DNA of 64,000 nt from an uncultured Bacteroidales bacterium. GTDB taxonomy: Bacteria; Bacteroidota; Bacteroidia; Bacteroidales; F082. Under the pieces are notes generated by a model that was given only the letters and a program-made list of their open reading frames with translations, did no database searches and was not told the origin of the DNA. Position numbers and translations under genes: made by a program. The stretch lies in contig CALCYT010000014.1 of assembly GCA_937906455.1 (NCBI GenBank), forward strand, positions 1 through 64,000, given 5' to 3'. This document shows positions 7,818 to 17,478 of this stretch, one piece after another. Within the stretch, counting starts at the first letter, position 1. Each line of letters begins with the position of its first letter.

Positions 7818-7856
7818 TTCTGCGAAGCCGTACCTAATAGTTAATTATTTAAGGTT

Positions 7857-7890
7857 AAAAAAGAGACAGTGTAAACACTGTCTCTTTTTT
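7857..7890. terminator. Bidirectional terminator between rpmH and porV
   Basis: An A-tract plus AGAGACAGTG, loop TAAA, CACTGTCTCT and a T-tract form a perfect stem with A and T runs on either side. It can end rpmH on the plus strand and the porV transcript on the minus strand. Confidence 0.9.
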
Positions 7891-7923
7891 GTACTAATAT
7901 CTCTTGTCTGTCAAGGTATTACC

Positions 7924-9120
7924 TTATCTATTCACTTTTTCGAGCTCGGTGTTGGCACCCCATTTGTTGATGTTAAAGGCGAGGTTGAAACGCAGAGTGC
8001 CTTCAAGCGGGTTAGTACCTGATGTCGCCGTGTTGTTAACCGGCACGAGGTATGACACGTCAAGGGCGAACACATTGTAGCGGAGACCTGCGCCGAATGT
8101 CAGATAACGACGATTACCCTTCATCTTGGCCTCGTGGAAGAAACCTGCGCGCACGGCAAACACCTTGTTGTACCAGTATTCAGCACCGACACTCAACGTA
8201 AATTCCTTCAACTCCTCGCTGAATCCGTCAGGAGCATCGTAAAACGACTGTATCATGCCCTGAATCATCGAAACATTGGGGTCCTTGCCCTTCAAAATGG
8301 TGCCGTCTTCGTTATAAATAGGAGGCGTCGGAACCAACAGCTTGTTCACATCCACCGCAAAAGCTATCGAGTTGTAGTCGTCGATGTTTACCAATATCGA
8401 CGGACCTAAGCGCAAGTTGGTGGGCACAAAGTCGGTTCTTGAGTTGGCGTTGCTATAACTCATCTTACTTCCCATGTTGGTTATGGCGACACCCCATGAG
8501 AACGCTCCGTCAACAGGACCCATATAAATCGGCTTCTGATAATAAACACCTATATCGGCAGCCACCGACCACGCAGCTCGTGAGTTGTTGGTGACACCTT
8601 GCGTCAGATGAGAATAGATGAAACGACCGGCCACAGATGCCGACAGATAGTCGCCAAGCTTCCTCGAATAGCAAAGGTCTATCGCGAACTCGTTGGGCGA
8701 ATACGTCCCTAAATCCTCGTTATTCGGACCGCGGAAATTAATCTCTCCAAGCGAGAAATATTTAACGGTTCCCGCAATTGTTGACTTCCCGCTGACACGT
8801 TTTGACAATGCAAGATATGCGATGTTCATGTCAGGAACGAGTTTCCGCAGCCAAGGGCTGTATGCCAAGCCAACGCTGAAATCATCTTCAATAAATGCGT
8901 ATTTGGCAGGGTTCCAATGCATTGAATAAACATCGGGTGAGGTGGAAACACCCAAATCACCCATGCCGGCCGAACGAGCGTCGGGGGCGATAATCATAAA
9001 CGGAACAGCTGTCGAGATGACGTTGTAATCAAGATTCTGACCCGTCTCCTGCATCTGTGCTTTTGCTATGACTCCTGTCATCAAAAGACTCATCAAAACT
9101 ATAAAAGACTTCTTAATCAT
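7924..9120 (-). CDS. porV: type IX secretion system outer-membrane shuttle protein PorV
   Basis: The start is chosen at 9120 (MIKKSFIVLMSLL), because it gives a clean signal peptide cut after AKAQ. The longer frame would add ten residues before it. The 398-aa product is a FadL-like 14-strand barrel of the PorV/LptO family: PFMIIAPDARSAGMGDLGVSTSPDVYS is the conserved start of the mature part (described here by its positions, about residues 40-65). PorV carries T9SS cargo from the translocon SprA to the PorU attachment complex at the outer membrane. porU lies directly upstream, as in other Bacteroidota. Confidence 0.92.
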   Translation of the reverse strand: MIKKSFIVLMSLLMTGVIAKAQMQETGQNLDYNVISTAVPFMIIAPDARSAGMGDLGVSTSPDVYSMHWNPAKYAFIEDDFSVGLAYSPWLRKLVPDMNIAYLALSKRVSGKSTIAGTVKYFSLGEINFRGPNNEDLGTYSPNEFAIDLCYSRKLGDYLSASVAGRFIYSHLTQGVTNNSRAAWSVAADIGVYYQKPIYMGPVDGAFSWGVAITNMGSKMSYSNANSRTDFVPTNLRLGPSILVNIDDYNSIAFAVDVNKLLVPTPPIYNEDGTILKGKDPNVSMIQGMIQSFYDAPDGFSEELKEFTLSVGAEYWYNKVFAVRAGFFHEAKMKGNRRYLTFGAGLRYNVFALDVSYLVPVNNTATSGTNPLEGTLRFNLAFNINKWGANTELEKVNR

Positions 9121-9137
9121 ATATTTTAAATTTGTTG

Positions 9138-9145
9138 CAAAAATA
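9138..9145 (-). promoter_or_regulatory. -7 element upstream of porV
   Basis: TATTTTTG on the minus strand, 18 bp before the chosen porV start, so porV can be expressed separately from porU. Confidence 0.5.
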
Positions 9146-9210
9146 AACATTTATTCAATAACGCCCACATATTTTATTTATTGTTTGGAATAAAAAAATC
9201 ACCATAAAAA

Positions 9211-12200
9211 TTATCTTGCGATAACAAGTTTGGAGAATCCTATCTCTTTTTCGTTTTTGCTGTTGGTTACCACCATGTTATAAATATACACGCCATTTGC
9301 CAAAGGCATCCCGCTGTCCGACGTGCCATTCCATTGTATCGGCTCAGTGCGTGTGGATGTGCCATATCGGCTTTCTCGGATGGTCTTGACAAGCTGCCCG
9401 CTCACATTATATATATTAATGGTGATGTCAAGATTGCCTTTCTGGTTGTGCTCAAAATAGAAACTCGTGTTGTCTGACATCGGATTCGGGGTGTTAAATG
9501 CTTTCTGCGCAACGAGATTGGCACTTTTCACCACCGTGAAATCAAGCGACACTGTAGTGGAATTATTATAGATATCCCACACCCTGAATGTCAGATGATG
9601 CTCGCCCTCATTGAGTCCATACAAACGATAAGCTATTGTCCCATAATCATTTGCATCTAATGGCGCATCGTAATATGCATTCAAATCATATGTCTTTTTG
9701 GTGGCTCCGTCCAAAGTCACCGTTATGTCATGCCCGATGCCGGAGCCTGTCATGTTGATGCCATGCTCATCCCTCACATAAGCATAAAACAGCGGATTTT
9801 CGTTGGTGATGCCTCCGTTCACGAACAAGGTGTCATCGATGAAGATGCGCGCCTCGGGACCCTGCAAGTCGGGAATAATCGTCGTGTCATAGCCTCCTAC
9901 AATGATATTGCCATACAGTCCGTTGGCATCTGTCTGATAATCAGTGGCATAGAAACTAATAAGCCCATCGCCATAGCTGTAGTTGATGTCTTTAGGAAGC
10001 ATAAAACTTATGGTGAACTCGCCGGCTTCCACCCTCGCCTTGCCGTCAAACAGCAAGCTGTTGCGAAGCTTGAAATTTCTTATCGGAGAGCCTTGATCTC
10101 CCTTGGTTTGGTATGTGTTTTCCTTATCGTAAACCGACACCCGCACTATGCCGTTGAAGTCGGTCATGCGGTTACCGAAGTTATCTGTTATCTCTCCTTC
10201 TAACTCCACGGTACTCAACGCCTTAAGGGTGTCGTTGCTTGCTGTCGCGATATTATTTGGCGACACTGTCTTGCCGTTTATCTTGTTCAGCACCACGTTG
10301 TTCTTAGGATATGCGAGACGTAGCGCCGGGTCGCCGAAAAGCGTGAAAACCCTTGTATATGACGAGCCATCGCGTTTTGAGTGGTAAAAAATATCGCCCA
10401 TCGTCGGATACTCGCCGTCTTTCATCTTGAACATGTTTTGGTATGTACGTGTGAGCAGCGACTGGCTGCCGCCTGTCACCCTCGCCGTCGTTATCATGGC
10501 TATCGCGCCGCCTTTGTCGCTCGTGAACACCATCTCACCGGCCGAAGTCCTCGTGTGATCGTCGAAACGGCTGAACTCGCATGTAGCAGTGATGAGAAGC
10601 GGCAACATCGGCAGATTGCTCCATGAATTGATGTCGTCAATGGTCACAATACGCTCGTCGCCAAGGCCTATCTCTCCGCCGTGACCGTTATATCCAAGCA
10701 CCAAAGTGCCTCTGTCTATCCTGTTGGAGATGGCTTCGTTCATCTCAGGACAACGTTGTCCGCTCGACGTCGCCACCTGATTGTAGGCGTCAAGATATAT
10801 CTTGTCAACGATGACATCGCCTCCCCACTCGTTGATGTTGTTGGCGATAATCTCGCAATTGGTGATGAAGTCGGAGCTCTCGTCGTCGCACATCAAGGTT
10901 ATGCTGTTGCGCCAATTGTTCATCACATCGCTGTTCTTATCAAGATAAGCGTCGATTTTATCAATCACCACGTCGGCCTGACCTGTGGTCATGACCGGCA
11001 TCCTTCCTATGGGGATGTCGATGAGCGAAGAGCTTGTCTCCATATTGCCGTCATCATCATCTAAACATACGTAAAAATCGTCGGTGACAACAGATGGATT
11101 GAGTGTGCATGAGTTGAACGACTCCCATGTCGGAACGAGACATTCAGTGGTGTTCTTGTAATCGTATGAGGCATCACCGAAAAGCAGCACATACTTGAGT
11201 TTATGCTCATCACTGCTGTTGTTGTACAGCATCCTGATGAAATTGCGGATGCCGGCAACATCGAGAGCCCCGCACGAAAACTCATTGTAAATGTATTCCG
11301 GCTGCACTATGTCGATAATCAAATCGTCAATATTGGAGTGAATATCTCTCAGCCGCTCAGCATGTGACTGAAATCTTGGATGCGTAATGATAAGATAATC
11401 AATGTCTTTCTTGGCATGAAGATTTTGATTCGCCACCATACCGACAAACGTCGGCGTGTTGAACCCGCTGCCGTTGAATGCCACAAACTGGTTGTTGACA
11501 TTGCCACTGACCTTAAACGACAACGTCGTCGCCGACAATGTGGTTCGCATCATCACCGGATTGATTGGGTCGGTCACATCCCACACCTTGATGTTGTTTG
11601 TGGCATTTTGTATCTGATAATCATAAACTTTGAGTGTGTCTGAGCATTCAGGATTGCGAAACTGCATGATGTCACCCGTCATCTTGAGATAACGCCAGGC
11701 ATTGACTGAAATGTAATCCATCCATGCCACCGACGATGATGATGTCCTGTTATATGTAACATTTATATTAAAGGTGCTTTCGGCAGGCGTGAATCTCACC
11801 AGACAAGCAGTGTCATATCTCGCATAGACATGAGTGGTGGAATTCAGGAACGACTTGGAATACAACACATTGTTGTTATATTTGAAAGTCATCGACGCCG
11901 ACGAGCTGTTGCGTGACGCCACAGCCGCCTTCATCCTCACCATCTTCGACATATTCAAGTTGCTGAAAGAGAATGAATAATCGTGTTGCAACGTGACGTC
12001 AAACCTGTCGAAAAACCATGTGCATCCCATATTGTTGATATTCATCTCATCTCGGTCAACCACTTGATAATCAATGAAATCAGTGACAGTCTCCGATGCC
12101 TCGCCGATGTCAGGCCGCGTGGTGATACGTCGTCCCGCCTCATCACCTATCGTCATAAACACGTAGGTATAGTCGGTGTACGGGTTTTTCACATGACCAT

Positions 12201-12606
12201 AATATCGCATCGTGGCGTAATATTTCCAAACTACCGGGCCTCTGGCGTAAAACAGCACGTAATCATTCTCATTGAAAACACCATCGTCCTCGCCGGAAAC
12301 AAAAACCGGAATCTCATACAGGTCGTCAGGATAATAATCCCGATTGATTTTTGGCAAGACACCGCCGCCATTATGGAACAATCTGATATTCTTCGGGTTG
12401 ATGTTCGCCACATCGACACCCATTGACGCGAGGTCGGAATACGATAACTTATATATGCCCGTGGAAGCTACCGACATCTTGTACCACACGCCTTCACTGA
12501 GCTTCGAATCACCAGCAAATGCTGTGATATTAAGCATATTAACAAACACACAAACGCACATCAGCGTCTTTATGACACCGCCTGACAAAAACTTTCTTAT
12601 ATCCAT
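9211..12606 (-). CDS. porU: type IX secretion system sortase PorU (C25 family)
   Basis: 1131 aa from the ATG at 12606 (MDIRKFLSGG), which gives a normal signal peptide. The longer open frame would add 52 AT-rich non-coding codons. The gingipain-type C25 domain holds the catalytic pair: His642 in YNGHGGE and Cys676 in TATCEFS. The last 80 or so residues carry a sorting-type C-terminal domain (NIYNVSGQLVK, then WNGTSDSGMPLANGVYIY). PorU removes the C-terminal signal from secreted proteins and joins them to anionic LPS at the cell surface. The gene is divergent from gldJ and upstream of porV, the standard T9SS arrangement. Confidence 0.93.
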   Translation of the reverse strand: MDIRKFLSGGVIKTLMCVCVFVNMLNITAFAGDSKLSEGVWYKMSVASTGIYKLSYSDLASMGVDVANINPKNIRLFHNGGGVLPKINRDYYPDDLYEIPVFVSGEDDGVFNENDYVLFYARGPVVWKYYATMRYYGHVKNPYTDYTYVFMTIGDEAGRRITTRPDIGEASETVTDFIDYQVVDRDEMNINNMGCTWFFDRFDVTLQHDYSFSFSNLNMSKMVRMKAAVASRNSSSASMTFKYNNNVLYSKSFLNSTTHVYARYDTACLVRFTPAESTFNINVTYNRTSSSSVAWMDYISVNAWRYLKMTGDIMQFRNPECSDTLKVYDYQIQNATNNIKVWDVTDPINPVMMRTTLSATTLSFKVSGNVNNQFVAFNGSGFNTPTFVGMVANQNLHAKKDIDYLIITHPRFQSHAERLRDIHSNIDDLIIDIVQPEYIYNEFSCGALDVAGIRNFIRMLYNNSSDEHKLKYVLLFGDASYDYKNTTECLVPTWESFNSCTLNPSVVTDDFYVCLDDDDGNMETSSSLIDIPIGRMPVMTTGQADVVIDKIDAYLDKNSDVMNNWRNSITLMCDDESSDFITNCEIIANNINEWGGDVIVDKIYLDAYNQVATSSGQRCPEMNEAISNRIDRGTLVLGYNGHGGEIGLGDERIVTIDDINSWSNLPMLPLLITATCEFSRFDDHTRTSAGEMVFTSDKGGAIAMITTARVTGGSQSLLTRTYQNMFKMKDGEYPTMGDIFYHSKRDGSSYTRVFTLFGDPALRLAYPKNNVVLNKINGKTVSPNNIATASNDTLKALSTVELEGEITDNFGNRMTDFNGIVRVSVYDKENTYQTKGDQGSPIRNFKLRNSLLFDGKARVEAGEFTISFMLPKDINYSYGDGLISFYATDYQTDANGLYGNIIVGGYDTTIIPDLQGPEARIFIDDTLFVNGGITNENPLFYAYVRDEHGINMTGSGIGHDITVTLDGATKKTYDLNAYYDAPLDANDYGTIAYRLYGLNEGEHHLTFRVWDIYNNSTTVSLDFTVVKSANLVAQKAFNTPNPMSDNTSFYFEHNQKGNLDITINIYNVSGQLVKTIRESRYGTSTRTEPIQWNGTSDSGMPLANGVYIYNMVVTNSKNEKEIGFSKLVIAR

Positions 12607-12622
12607 TTTACAAAACATCCTG

Positions 12623-12630
12623 CAAAGATA
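12623..12630 (-). promoter_or_regulatory. -7 element of the porU promoter
   Basis: TATCTTTG on the minus strand, 17 bp before the porU start. It fixes the start at 12606, since the longer frame would begin upstream of the promoter. Confidence 0.6.
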
Positions 12631-12730
12631 AACAAAAAACCAAGACAATAACGTGTTTTTGCAAATATTATTGTTGAAAATAATTTCAAAAAAAATAAAA
12701 AAAATTTCTGTTTTCAATCGAAAAAAGTCG

Positions 12731-12738
12731 TATAATTG
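12731..12738 (+). promoter_or_regulatory. -7-like element of the gldJ promoter
   Basis: TATAATTG, one base off TAnnTTTG, followed by about 100 nt of AT-rich leader before gldJ. The 12607-12840 interval holds only these two divergent promoters. Confidence 0.45.
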
Positions 12739-12840
12739 CAGTTTGAAAATATGATGAGGCAAAAAATCGTTTTTTTTATCATCAAATGCAATAATAACAA
12801 GGATTTTGAGTTAAAGGATTTGTATCAAACATTAAAAGAA

Positions 12841-14304
12841 ATGCGTAATAAATTCAGATTTATCACACTTTTGGCGATTTGCAGTTGTAGTATTTTGCTG
12901 GTTTCATGCTTTAAAAAGTCATCAAGCAACAAGTCAATGGCAACAGGATGGAACTATAACAATCCTAATAACCAATACATTTACAACTTCCAAGACTTCA
13001 GCGATCAGAAGCCGGGACCGGGACTTGTGGCGATTCAAGGCGGCACATTCACCATGGGTGCCACTATGGACAATGTTTATTATGAATGGGACAACACGCC
13101 ACGTCAGGTGACTGTCTCCTCTTTTTATATTGACGAGACAGAGGTCAGGAATATCGACTATCTCGAATACATCTACTGGTTGCAGCACATCTACGGTGCC
13201 GATATGCCAGAGATGGTAAGCTCGGCTTTGCCCGACACCATGGTATGGCGCAATTCATTGGCATACAACGAGCCTATGGTCGAGGTCTATTTCCGCCATC
13301 CGGCATACCGCGACTACCCTGTCGTAGGAGTGTCGTGGCTCAAAGCCAACAGATACGCCTTGTGGCGTTCCGACCGTGTCAATGAGATGCTGCTCATCGA
13401 TGCGGGTGTAATCGAATACGACCCTGACCAGAATAAAGACAATTATTTCAGCACCGATGCTTATCTCACAGGCATTTACAATGCGAAAATAGCCAAAGGT
13501 GTCCCCGATTACAACAAAGGCGAGAAATACTCCCGTAACGCTAAAATGGAAGACGGCATCATGCTTCCGAAATACCGCCTCCCCACCGAAGCTGAATGGG
13601 AATACGCAGCCTTGGCTCTCATCGGTGCCACCCGTGACGAGCGCATAGTGGAACGCAGGACATACCCTTGGAACACCGACGGTCTCCGTACTGACGAGAA
13701 AGACCATATGGGTGATTTCACCGCTAATTTCAAGAGAGGCAGGGGCGACTACCAAGGCGTGGCAGGCTACAACAATGACGGCTACGACTTCCCGGCACCG
13801 GTAAAGTCATATTGGCCTAACGACTTCGGTCTGTACAACATGGCAGGCAATGTGTCGGAATGGGTCGCCGACGTGTATCGTCCCCTGTCATACGAAGATT
13901 TCTCGGAACAGAACCCGTTCAGAGGCAATGAGTTCACCAAGACCGTCATCGACTCAACCGGCAAGATTACACAGGTTCCGATGACGCAAAATGAGATATC
14001 CGACCGCCAAAACTTCCGCGACAGCTACAGCGTCAACCAAGGCGACGGTGACTATATGTCAACAATACAGACTGACTGGAACAACAAAGAGAAAGAGCAA
14101 AGCCATTATACAAGCAGTATGTATGACTATGGCAACACCACTCTCATCACCGACCATTCGCGCATCTACAAGGGCGGCTCCTGGGCCGACGGTCCGTACT
14201 ACCTCAGCCCTTCCGTACGTCGCTTCCTGCAAGAAGACCAAGCATCATCAACCATCGGTTTCAGATGCGCGATGAACATGATTAAGCCGGCGTTCAAGAA
14301 ATGA
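12841..14304 (+). CDS. gldJ: gliding motility / T9SS lipoprotein GldJ
   Basis: The start at 12841 (MRNKFRFITL) gives a lipoprotein signal with lipobox LVSC and lipidated Cys23. The 487-aa product has a sulfatase-modifying-factor (FGE/SUMF1) fold from GGTFTMGA near residue 60 to SSTIGFRCAMN at the end, with YRLPTEAEWEYAA and NMAGNVSEW in between. The order porU-gldJ-murF is that of Flavobacterium, where GldJ stabilises GldK in the T9SS motor ring complex. In non-gliding Bacteroidales it is thought to serve secretion only. The stop overlaps the murF start (ATGA). The FGE catalytic cysteines are not evident, as expected for a structural GldJ. Confidence 0.85.
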   Translation: MRNKFRFITLLAICSCSILLVSCFKKSSSNKSMATGWNYNNPNNQYIYNFQDFSDQKPGPGLVAIQGGTFTMGATMDNVYYEWDNTPRQVTVSSFYIDETEVRNIDYLEYIYWLQHIYGADMPEMVSSALPDTMVWRNSLAYNEPMVEVYFRHPAYRDYPVVGVSWLKANRYALWRSDRVNEMLLIDAGVIEYDPDQNKDNYFSTDAYLTGIYNAKIAKGVPDYNKGEKYSRNAKMEDGIMLPKYRLPTEAEWEYAALALIGATRDERIVERRTYPWNTDGLRTDEKDHMGDFTANFKRGRGDYQGVAGYNNDGYDFPAPVKSYWPNDFGLYNMAGNVSEWVADVYRPLSYEDFSEQNPFRGNEFTKTVIDSTGKITQVPMTQNEISDRQNFRDSYSVNQGDGDYMSTIQTDWNNKEKEQSHYTSSMYDYGNTTLITDHSRIYKGGSWADGPYYLSPSVRRFLQEDQASSTIGFRCAMNMIKPAFKK

Positions 14305-15578
14305 TCGAACAGCTTTATAAACTTTACAAAAAAGCACACACTATCACCACCGACAGCCGCGTCATCAGCAAGGACTGCGTGTTTGTGGCGCTTAAAGGCG
14401 AGCATTTCGATGGCAACGACTTCGCCCTGCAAGTGGCGGAGGACGGTGTGGCGGCGGCTGTGATAGCCGACAGAAAAGACCTCCCGAGACACGAGAGGCT
14501 TTTTGTTGTGGATGACAGCCTGAAAACGCTGCAAGAACTCGCGCGACACCATAGAGAATGCCTCGGACTCCCCATAATAGGAATCACCGGAACAAACGGA
14601 AAAACGACAACCAAAGAACTCATATCCGCCGTCTTATCAAAGAAATATGATGTTGTTTTCACACAAGGCAACTTCAACAACCAGCTCGGCGTGCCTCTTA
14701 CCTTGTTGAGAATCAAGCCTGAGACAGAGATGGCAGTAGTTGAGATGGGTGCCAACCACCCGGGCGACATCAACGAACTCACAGCCATCGGCAAGCCCGA
14801 CTATGGCATCATCACCAATATCGGAAGAGCGCATCTTGAGGGCTTCGGCGGCTTTGAAGGTGTCGTCAAAACCAAAAACGAGATGTATCAATATATCGCG
14901 TCACACAACGGCACTCTGTTCGTCAACAATGACAACGAACTGCTGATGAATCTCGCTGAAGATATTAATAAGGTGACTTACGGTACTTCCGCTGATGCTG
15001 ACATTCATGGCAAGATGCTTTCAGCCAATCCGTATCTCTCAGTCGAATGGAATGGCTATAAAATTGATACTCAATTGGTTGGCGACTACAATTTTGAAAA
15101 TGTGATGACGGCGATATGTGTGGGCGCATACTTCAAGGTGCCGGCAAACGATATTATCGCGGCACTGTCAAGTTACTGCCCCACCAACAACCGCTCGCAG
15201 GTCATCAAAACGGCCAAAAACAGGGTGGTCATGGATGCATACAACGCCAACCCCACCAGCATGAGCTATGCCATAAGAAACTTCAGGAACATCTGTAAAG
15301 ACGATAACCTACTGATTATCGGCGATATGCGTGAGCTTGGCGATGAATCAGAGCAGGAACATAAAACGATAATCGAACTTATTAAACAACTAAACTTCCA
15401 GAAAGTGTTTCTTGTCGGCTCAGAGTTTCAAAAAGTGTCTGATGGCACTAAGTTCCAGACTTTCACTGATGTTGACAGTCTCATCCGGCATCTGGACCAA
15501 CATCCTGTCGCAGATAAAGACATACTCGTCAAAGGCTCCAACGGCATACATCTCAACAAAATCATCGATTCATTGTAA
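14301..15578 (+). CDS. murF: UDP-MurNAc-tripeptide--D-Ala-D-Ala ligase
   Basis: The 425-aa Mur ligase has the ATP loop GITGTNGKTTTKE (residues 95-107), EMGANHPGDI, and a C-terminal domain with DAYNANPTSM and GDMRELG. MurF adds D-Ala-D-Ala to the UDP-MurNAc-tripeptide in the cytoplasm, completing the peptidoglycan precursor. It overlaps gldJ by 4 nt and is followed with no gap by anmK (TAA then ATG), so the three genes form one operon that joins a secretion lipoprotein to cell-wall synthesis and recycling. Confidence 0.95.
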   Translation: MIEQLYKLYKKAHTITTDSRVISKDCVFVALKGEHFDGNDFALQVAEDGVAAAVIADRKDLPRHERLFVVDDSLKTLQELARHHRECLGLPIIGITGTNGKTTTKELISAVLSKKYDVVFTQGNFNNQLGVPLTLLRIKPETEMAVVEMGANHPGDINELTAIGKPDYGIITNIGRAHLEGFGGFEGVVKTKNEMYQYIASHNGTLFVNNDNELLMNLAEDINKVTYGTSADADIHGKMLSANPYLSVEWNGYKIDTQLVGDYNFENVMTAICVGAYFKVPANDIIAALSSYCPTNNRSQVIKTAKNRVVMDAYNANPTSMSYAIRNFRNICKDDNLLIIGDMRELGDESEQEHKTIIELIKQLNFQKVFLVGSEFQKVSDGTKFQTFTDVDSLIRHLDQHPVADKDILVKGSNGIHLNKIIDSL

Positions 15579-16640
15579 ATGATTGAAAAACATAACATTA
15601 TCGGTCTGATGTCGGGCAGCTCGCTCGACGGTCTCGACCTCGTTGATGCCGATTTCTGGCATGACGGACAATGGCATTTTGAAATCATCGCCAAAGACAA
15701 CTGCGATTACAATGACGAATGGCGGCAGGCGTTGTCAAACGCATTCTATTACAATGACCATCAATTGAAAACACTTGATTGTCAATATGGCACATTCCTC
15801 GGTCAGGTCACGAAACGTTTCATAGAGAAACATGGCCTCAAACCGGAAATCGTCGCCTCGCATGGTCATACGGTCTTTCATCGTCCACAGGAACATTATA
15901 CATTGCAAATCGGTGACGGTCAAGCACTTGCAAACGAATGCGGCGTTATGGTCATCAACGACTTCCGCACCGAAGACGTGCTTAAAGGCGGTCAGGGGGC
16001 ACCGTTAGTGCCGATAGGCGACAAACTTTTATTCTCCGACTACCCTGTCTGCCTCAATATCGGAGGTATCGCCAACGTGTCGTACGACATTGACAGCCAA
16101 CGTATTGCATACGACATTTGTATCGCGAACCAAGCGTTGAATTATTTATCAAATGGATTATCATTATCATATGATGAAGATGGCATGATTGCCCGCAGTG
16201 GACATATTGATAATCAATTGCTTACAGAACTTAATTCGCATTCATTCCATAATCAAAACCATCCCAAATCGTTAGGACGCGAGTTTTTTGAGGAAAACGT
16301 CAGGACATTGTTAGAAAAACGCGACGACATAGCTGACATGATGGCTACATTTGTAGAACATATCGCCATACAGATTACAAAATCAATTGACAATCAACCA
16401 ATTGGAAACATGTTGATAACTGGTGGCGGAGCAAAAAACACATTCCTTGTGGAGCGTATTCAAGCGAATACAAAACACAATGTCATTGTTCCTGCCAACG
16501 ATATCATCGATTTCAAAGAAGCCTTGGTGTTCGCATTTCTCGGGTTGCTCCGTAACCGTAACGAAATCAACGTATTGAAATCGGTAACGGGTGCTAAATC
16601 TGATTCTTCATCCGGCCAAATTTGGCATCCTGTCGTATAA
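15579..16640 (+). CDS. anmK: anhydro-N-acetylmuramic acid kinase
   Basis: The 353-aa product begins with the ATP-binding motif GLMSGSSLDGLD (residues 9-20). It also has ASHGHTVFH, NDFRTEDV, CLNIGGIANVS and ITGGGAKN, all family hallmarks. AnmK phosphorylates and opens 1,6-anhydroMurNAc during recycling of peptidoglycan fragments, giving MurNAc-6-P. It starts at the base after the murF stop. The codon use is richer in A/T in the second half than in murF, though the frame stays intact. Confidence 0.93.
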   Translation: MIEKHNIIGLMSGSSLDGLDLVDADFWHDGQWHFEIIAKDNCDYNDEWRQALSNAFYYNDHQLKTLDCQYGTFLGQVTKRFIEKHGLKPEIVASHGHTVFHRPQEHYTLQIGDGQALANECGVMVINDFRTEDVLKGGQGAPLVPIGDKLLFSDYPVCLNIGGIANVSYDIDSQRIAYDICIANQALNYLSNGLSLSYDEDGMIARSGHIDNQLLTELNSHSFHNQNHPKSLGREFFEENVRTLLEKRDDIADMMATFVEHIAIQITKSIDNQPIGNMLITGGGAKNTFLVERIQANTKHNVIVPANDIIDFKEALVFAFLGLLRNRNEINVLKSVTGAKSDSSSGQIWHPVV

Positions 16641-16644
16641 AAAT

Positions 16645-16672
16645 GTAGAGACGCACAACCATGCATCTCTAC
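16645..16672 (-). terminator. GTAGAG-type hairpin terminator of the fab operon
   Basis: The arms GTAGAGATGCA and TGCGTCTCTAC (minus strand) pair over 11 bp with one U.G wobble, then ATTTTTA follows. On the plus strand the wobble would be an A.C mismatch and no T-run follows, so it acts for the minus-strand operon. Related hairpins lie at 33473 and 63727. Confidence 0.7.
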
Positions 16673-16738
16673 TACTAAACTACTAAGCTACTAAGCTATT
16701 AAGCTACTAAGCTATTAAGCTACTAAGCTATTAAGCTA
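16673..16738 (-). repeat. Octamer tandem repeat after fabG
   Basis: Read on the minus strand, units TAGCTTAA and TAGCTTAG alternate about eight times with an 8-bp period, starting 2 bp after the fabG stop. TAG and TAA occur in all frames. TTAGCTTAATAGCTTAG is shared with the repeat behind rplQ. Confidence 0.85.
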
Positions 16739-16740
16739 AA

Positions 16741-17478
16741 TTAGCATTGCATACCGCCGCAGCAGTTAATCACCTGACCGGTGACATAGCTTGAGAGGTC
16801 TGAAGCGAGGAATAACGCCACGTTAGCGACGTCTTCAGGTGTGCCGCCTCTTCTCAACGGAATCTTGGTAGCCCAGTCTTTTCTCACCTCTTCAGGCAAA
16901 GCTTTTGTCATGTCGCTCTCGATGAATCCGGGTGCTATGCAGTTGGCGCGGATGCCACGGCTGCCCATCTCTTTGGCCACTGACTTAGCGAGGCCGATTA
17001 AGCCCGCCTTTGAAGCCGAGTAGTTGGCTTGACCGGCGTTACCGCTCACTCCGACGACACTCGCCATATTGATGATGCTGCCGCCTCTCTGTCTCACCAT
17101 AGTAGGCAACACCGCCTTGATGTAGTTGAATGCCGATTTCAAGTTCACCGTGATGACCGCGTCCCACTGAGCCTCTGTCATACGTAACATCAAGCCGTCC
17201 TTGGTGATTCCCGCATTGTTGACGAGGATGTCAACACGACCGAAATCTTCTACAATCTGTGCGACAGTCTTGTCAACGTCAGCGAAATCAGCGGCGTTGG
17301 AGACATAGCCTCTCACTGTTGTGCCAAGCTCGCTAAGTTCAGCGACGGTGGCCTTGATGTTGTCTTCATTGATATCTGTAATCGCGATATTGCAGCCTTC
17401 GAGGGCAAAACGCCTCGCGATGGCCTTGCCGATACCTCTCGCGGCACCGGTTATGATAGCTGTTCTATTCTTTAACAT
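16741..17478 (-). CDS. fabG: 3-oxoacyl-ACP reductase
   Basis: From MLKNRTAI (start 17478) the product has 245 aa, the usual FabG length. An upstream in-frame ATG at 17496 would add six residues. It is a short-chain dehydrogenase with GAARGIG for NADP(H) and the catalytic set Ser140, Tyr153 and Lys157 (YSASK). It reduces 3-ketoacyl-ACP in fatty-acid elongation. It is the last gene of the fab-etf operon, and its start lies inside the end of the acyl-CoA dehydrogenase gene (14-nt overlap), which indicates translational coupling. Confidence 0.92.
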   Translation of the reverse strand: MLKNRTAIITGAARGIGKAIARRFALEGCNIAITDINEDNIKATVAELSELGTTVRGYVSNAADFADVDKTVAQIVEDFGRVDILVNNAGITKDGLMLRMTEAQWDAVITVNLKSAFNYIKAVLPTMVRQRGGSIINMASVVGVSGNAGQANYSASKAGLIGLAKSVAKEMGSRGIRANCIAPGFIESDMTKALPEEVRKDWATKIPLRRGGTPEDVANVALFLASDLSSYVTGQVINCCGGMQC

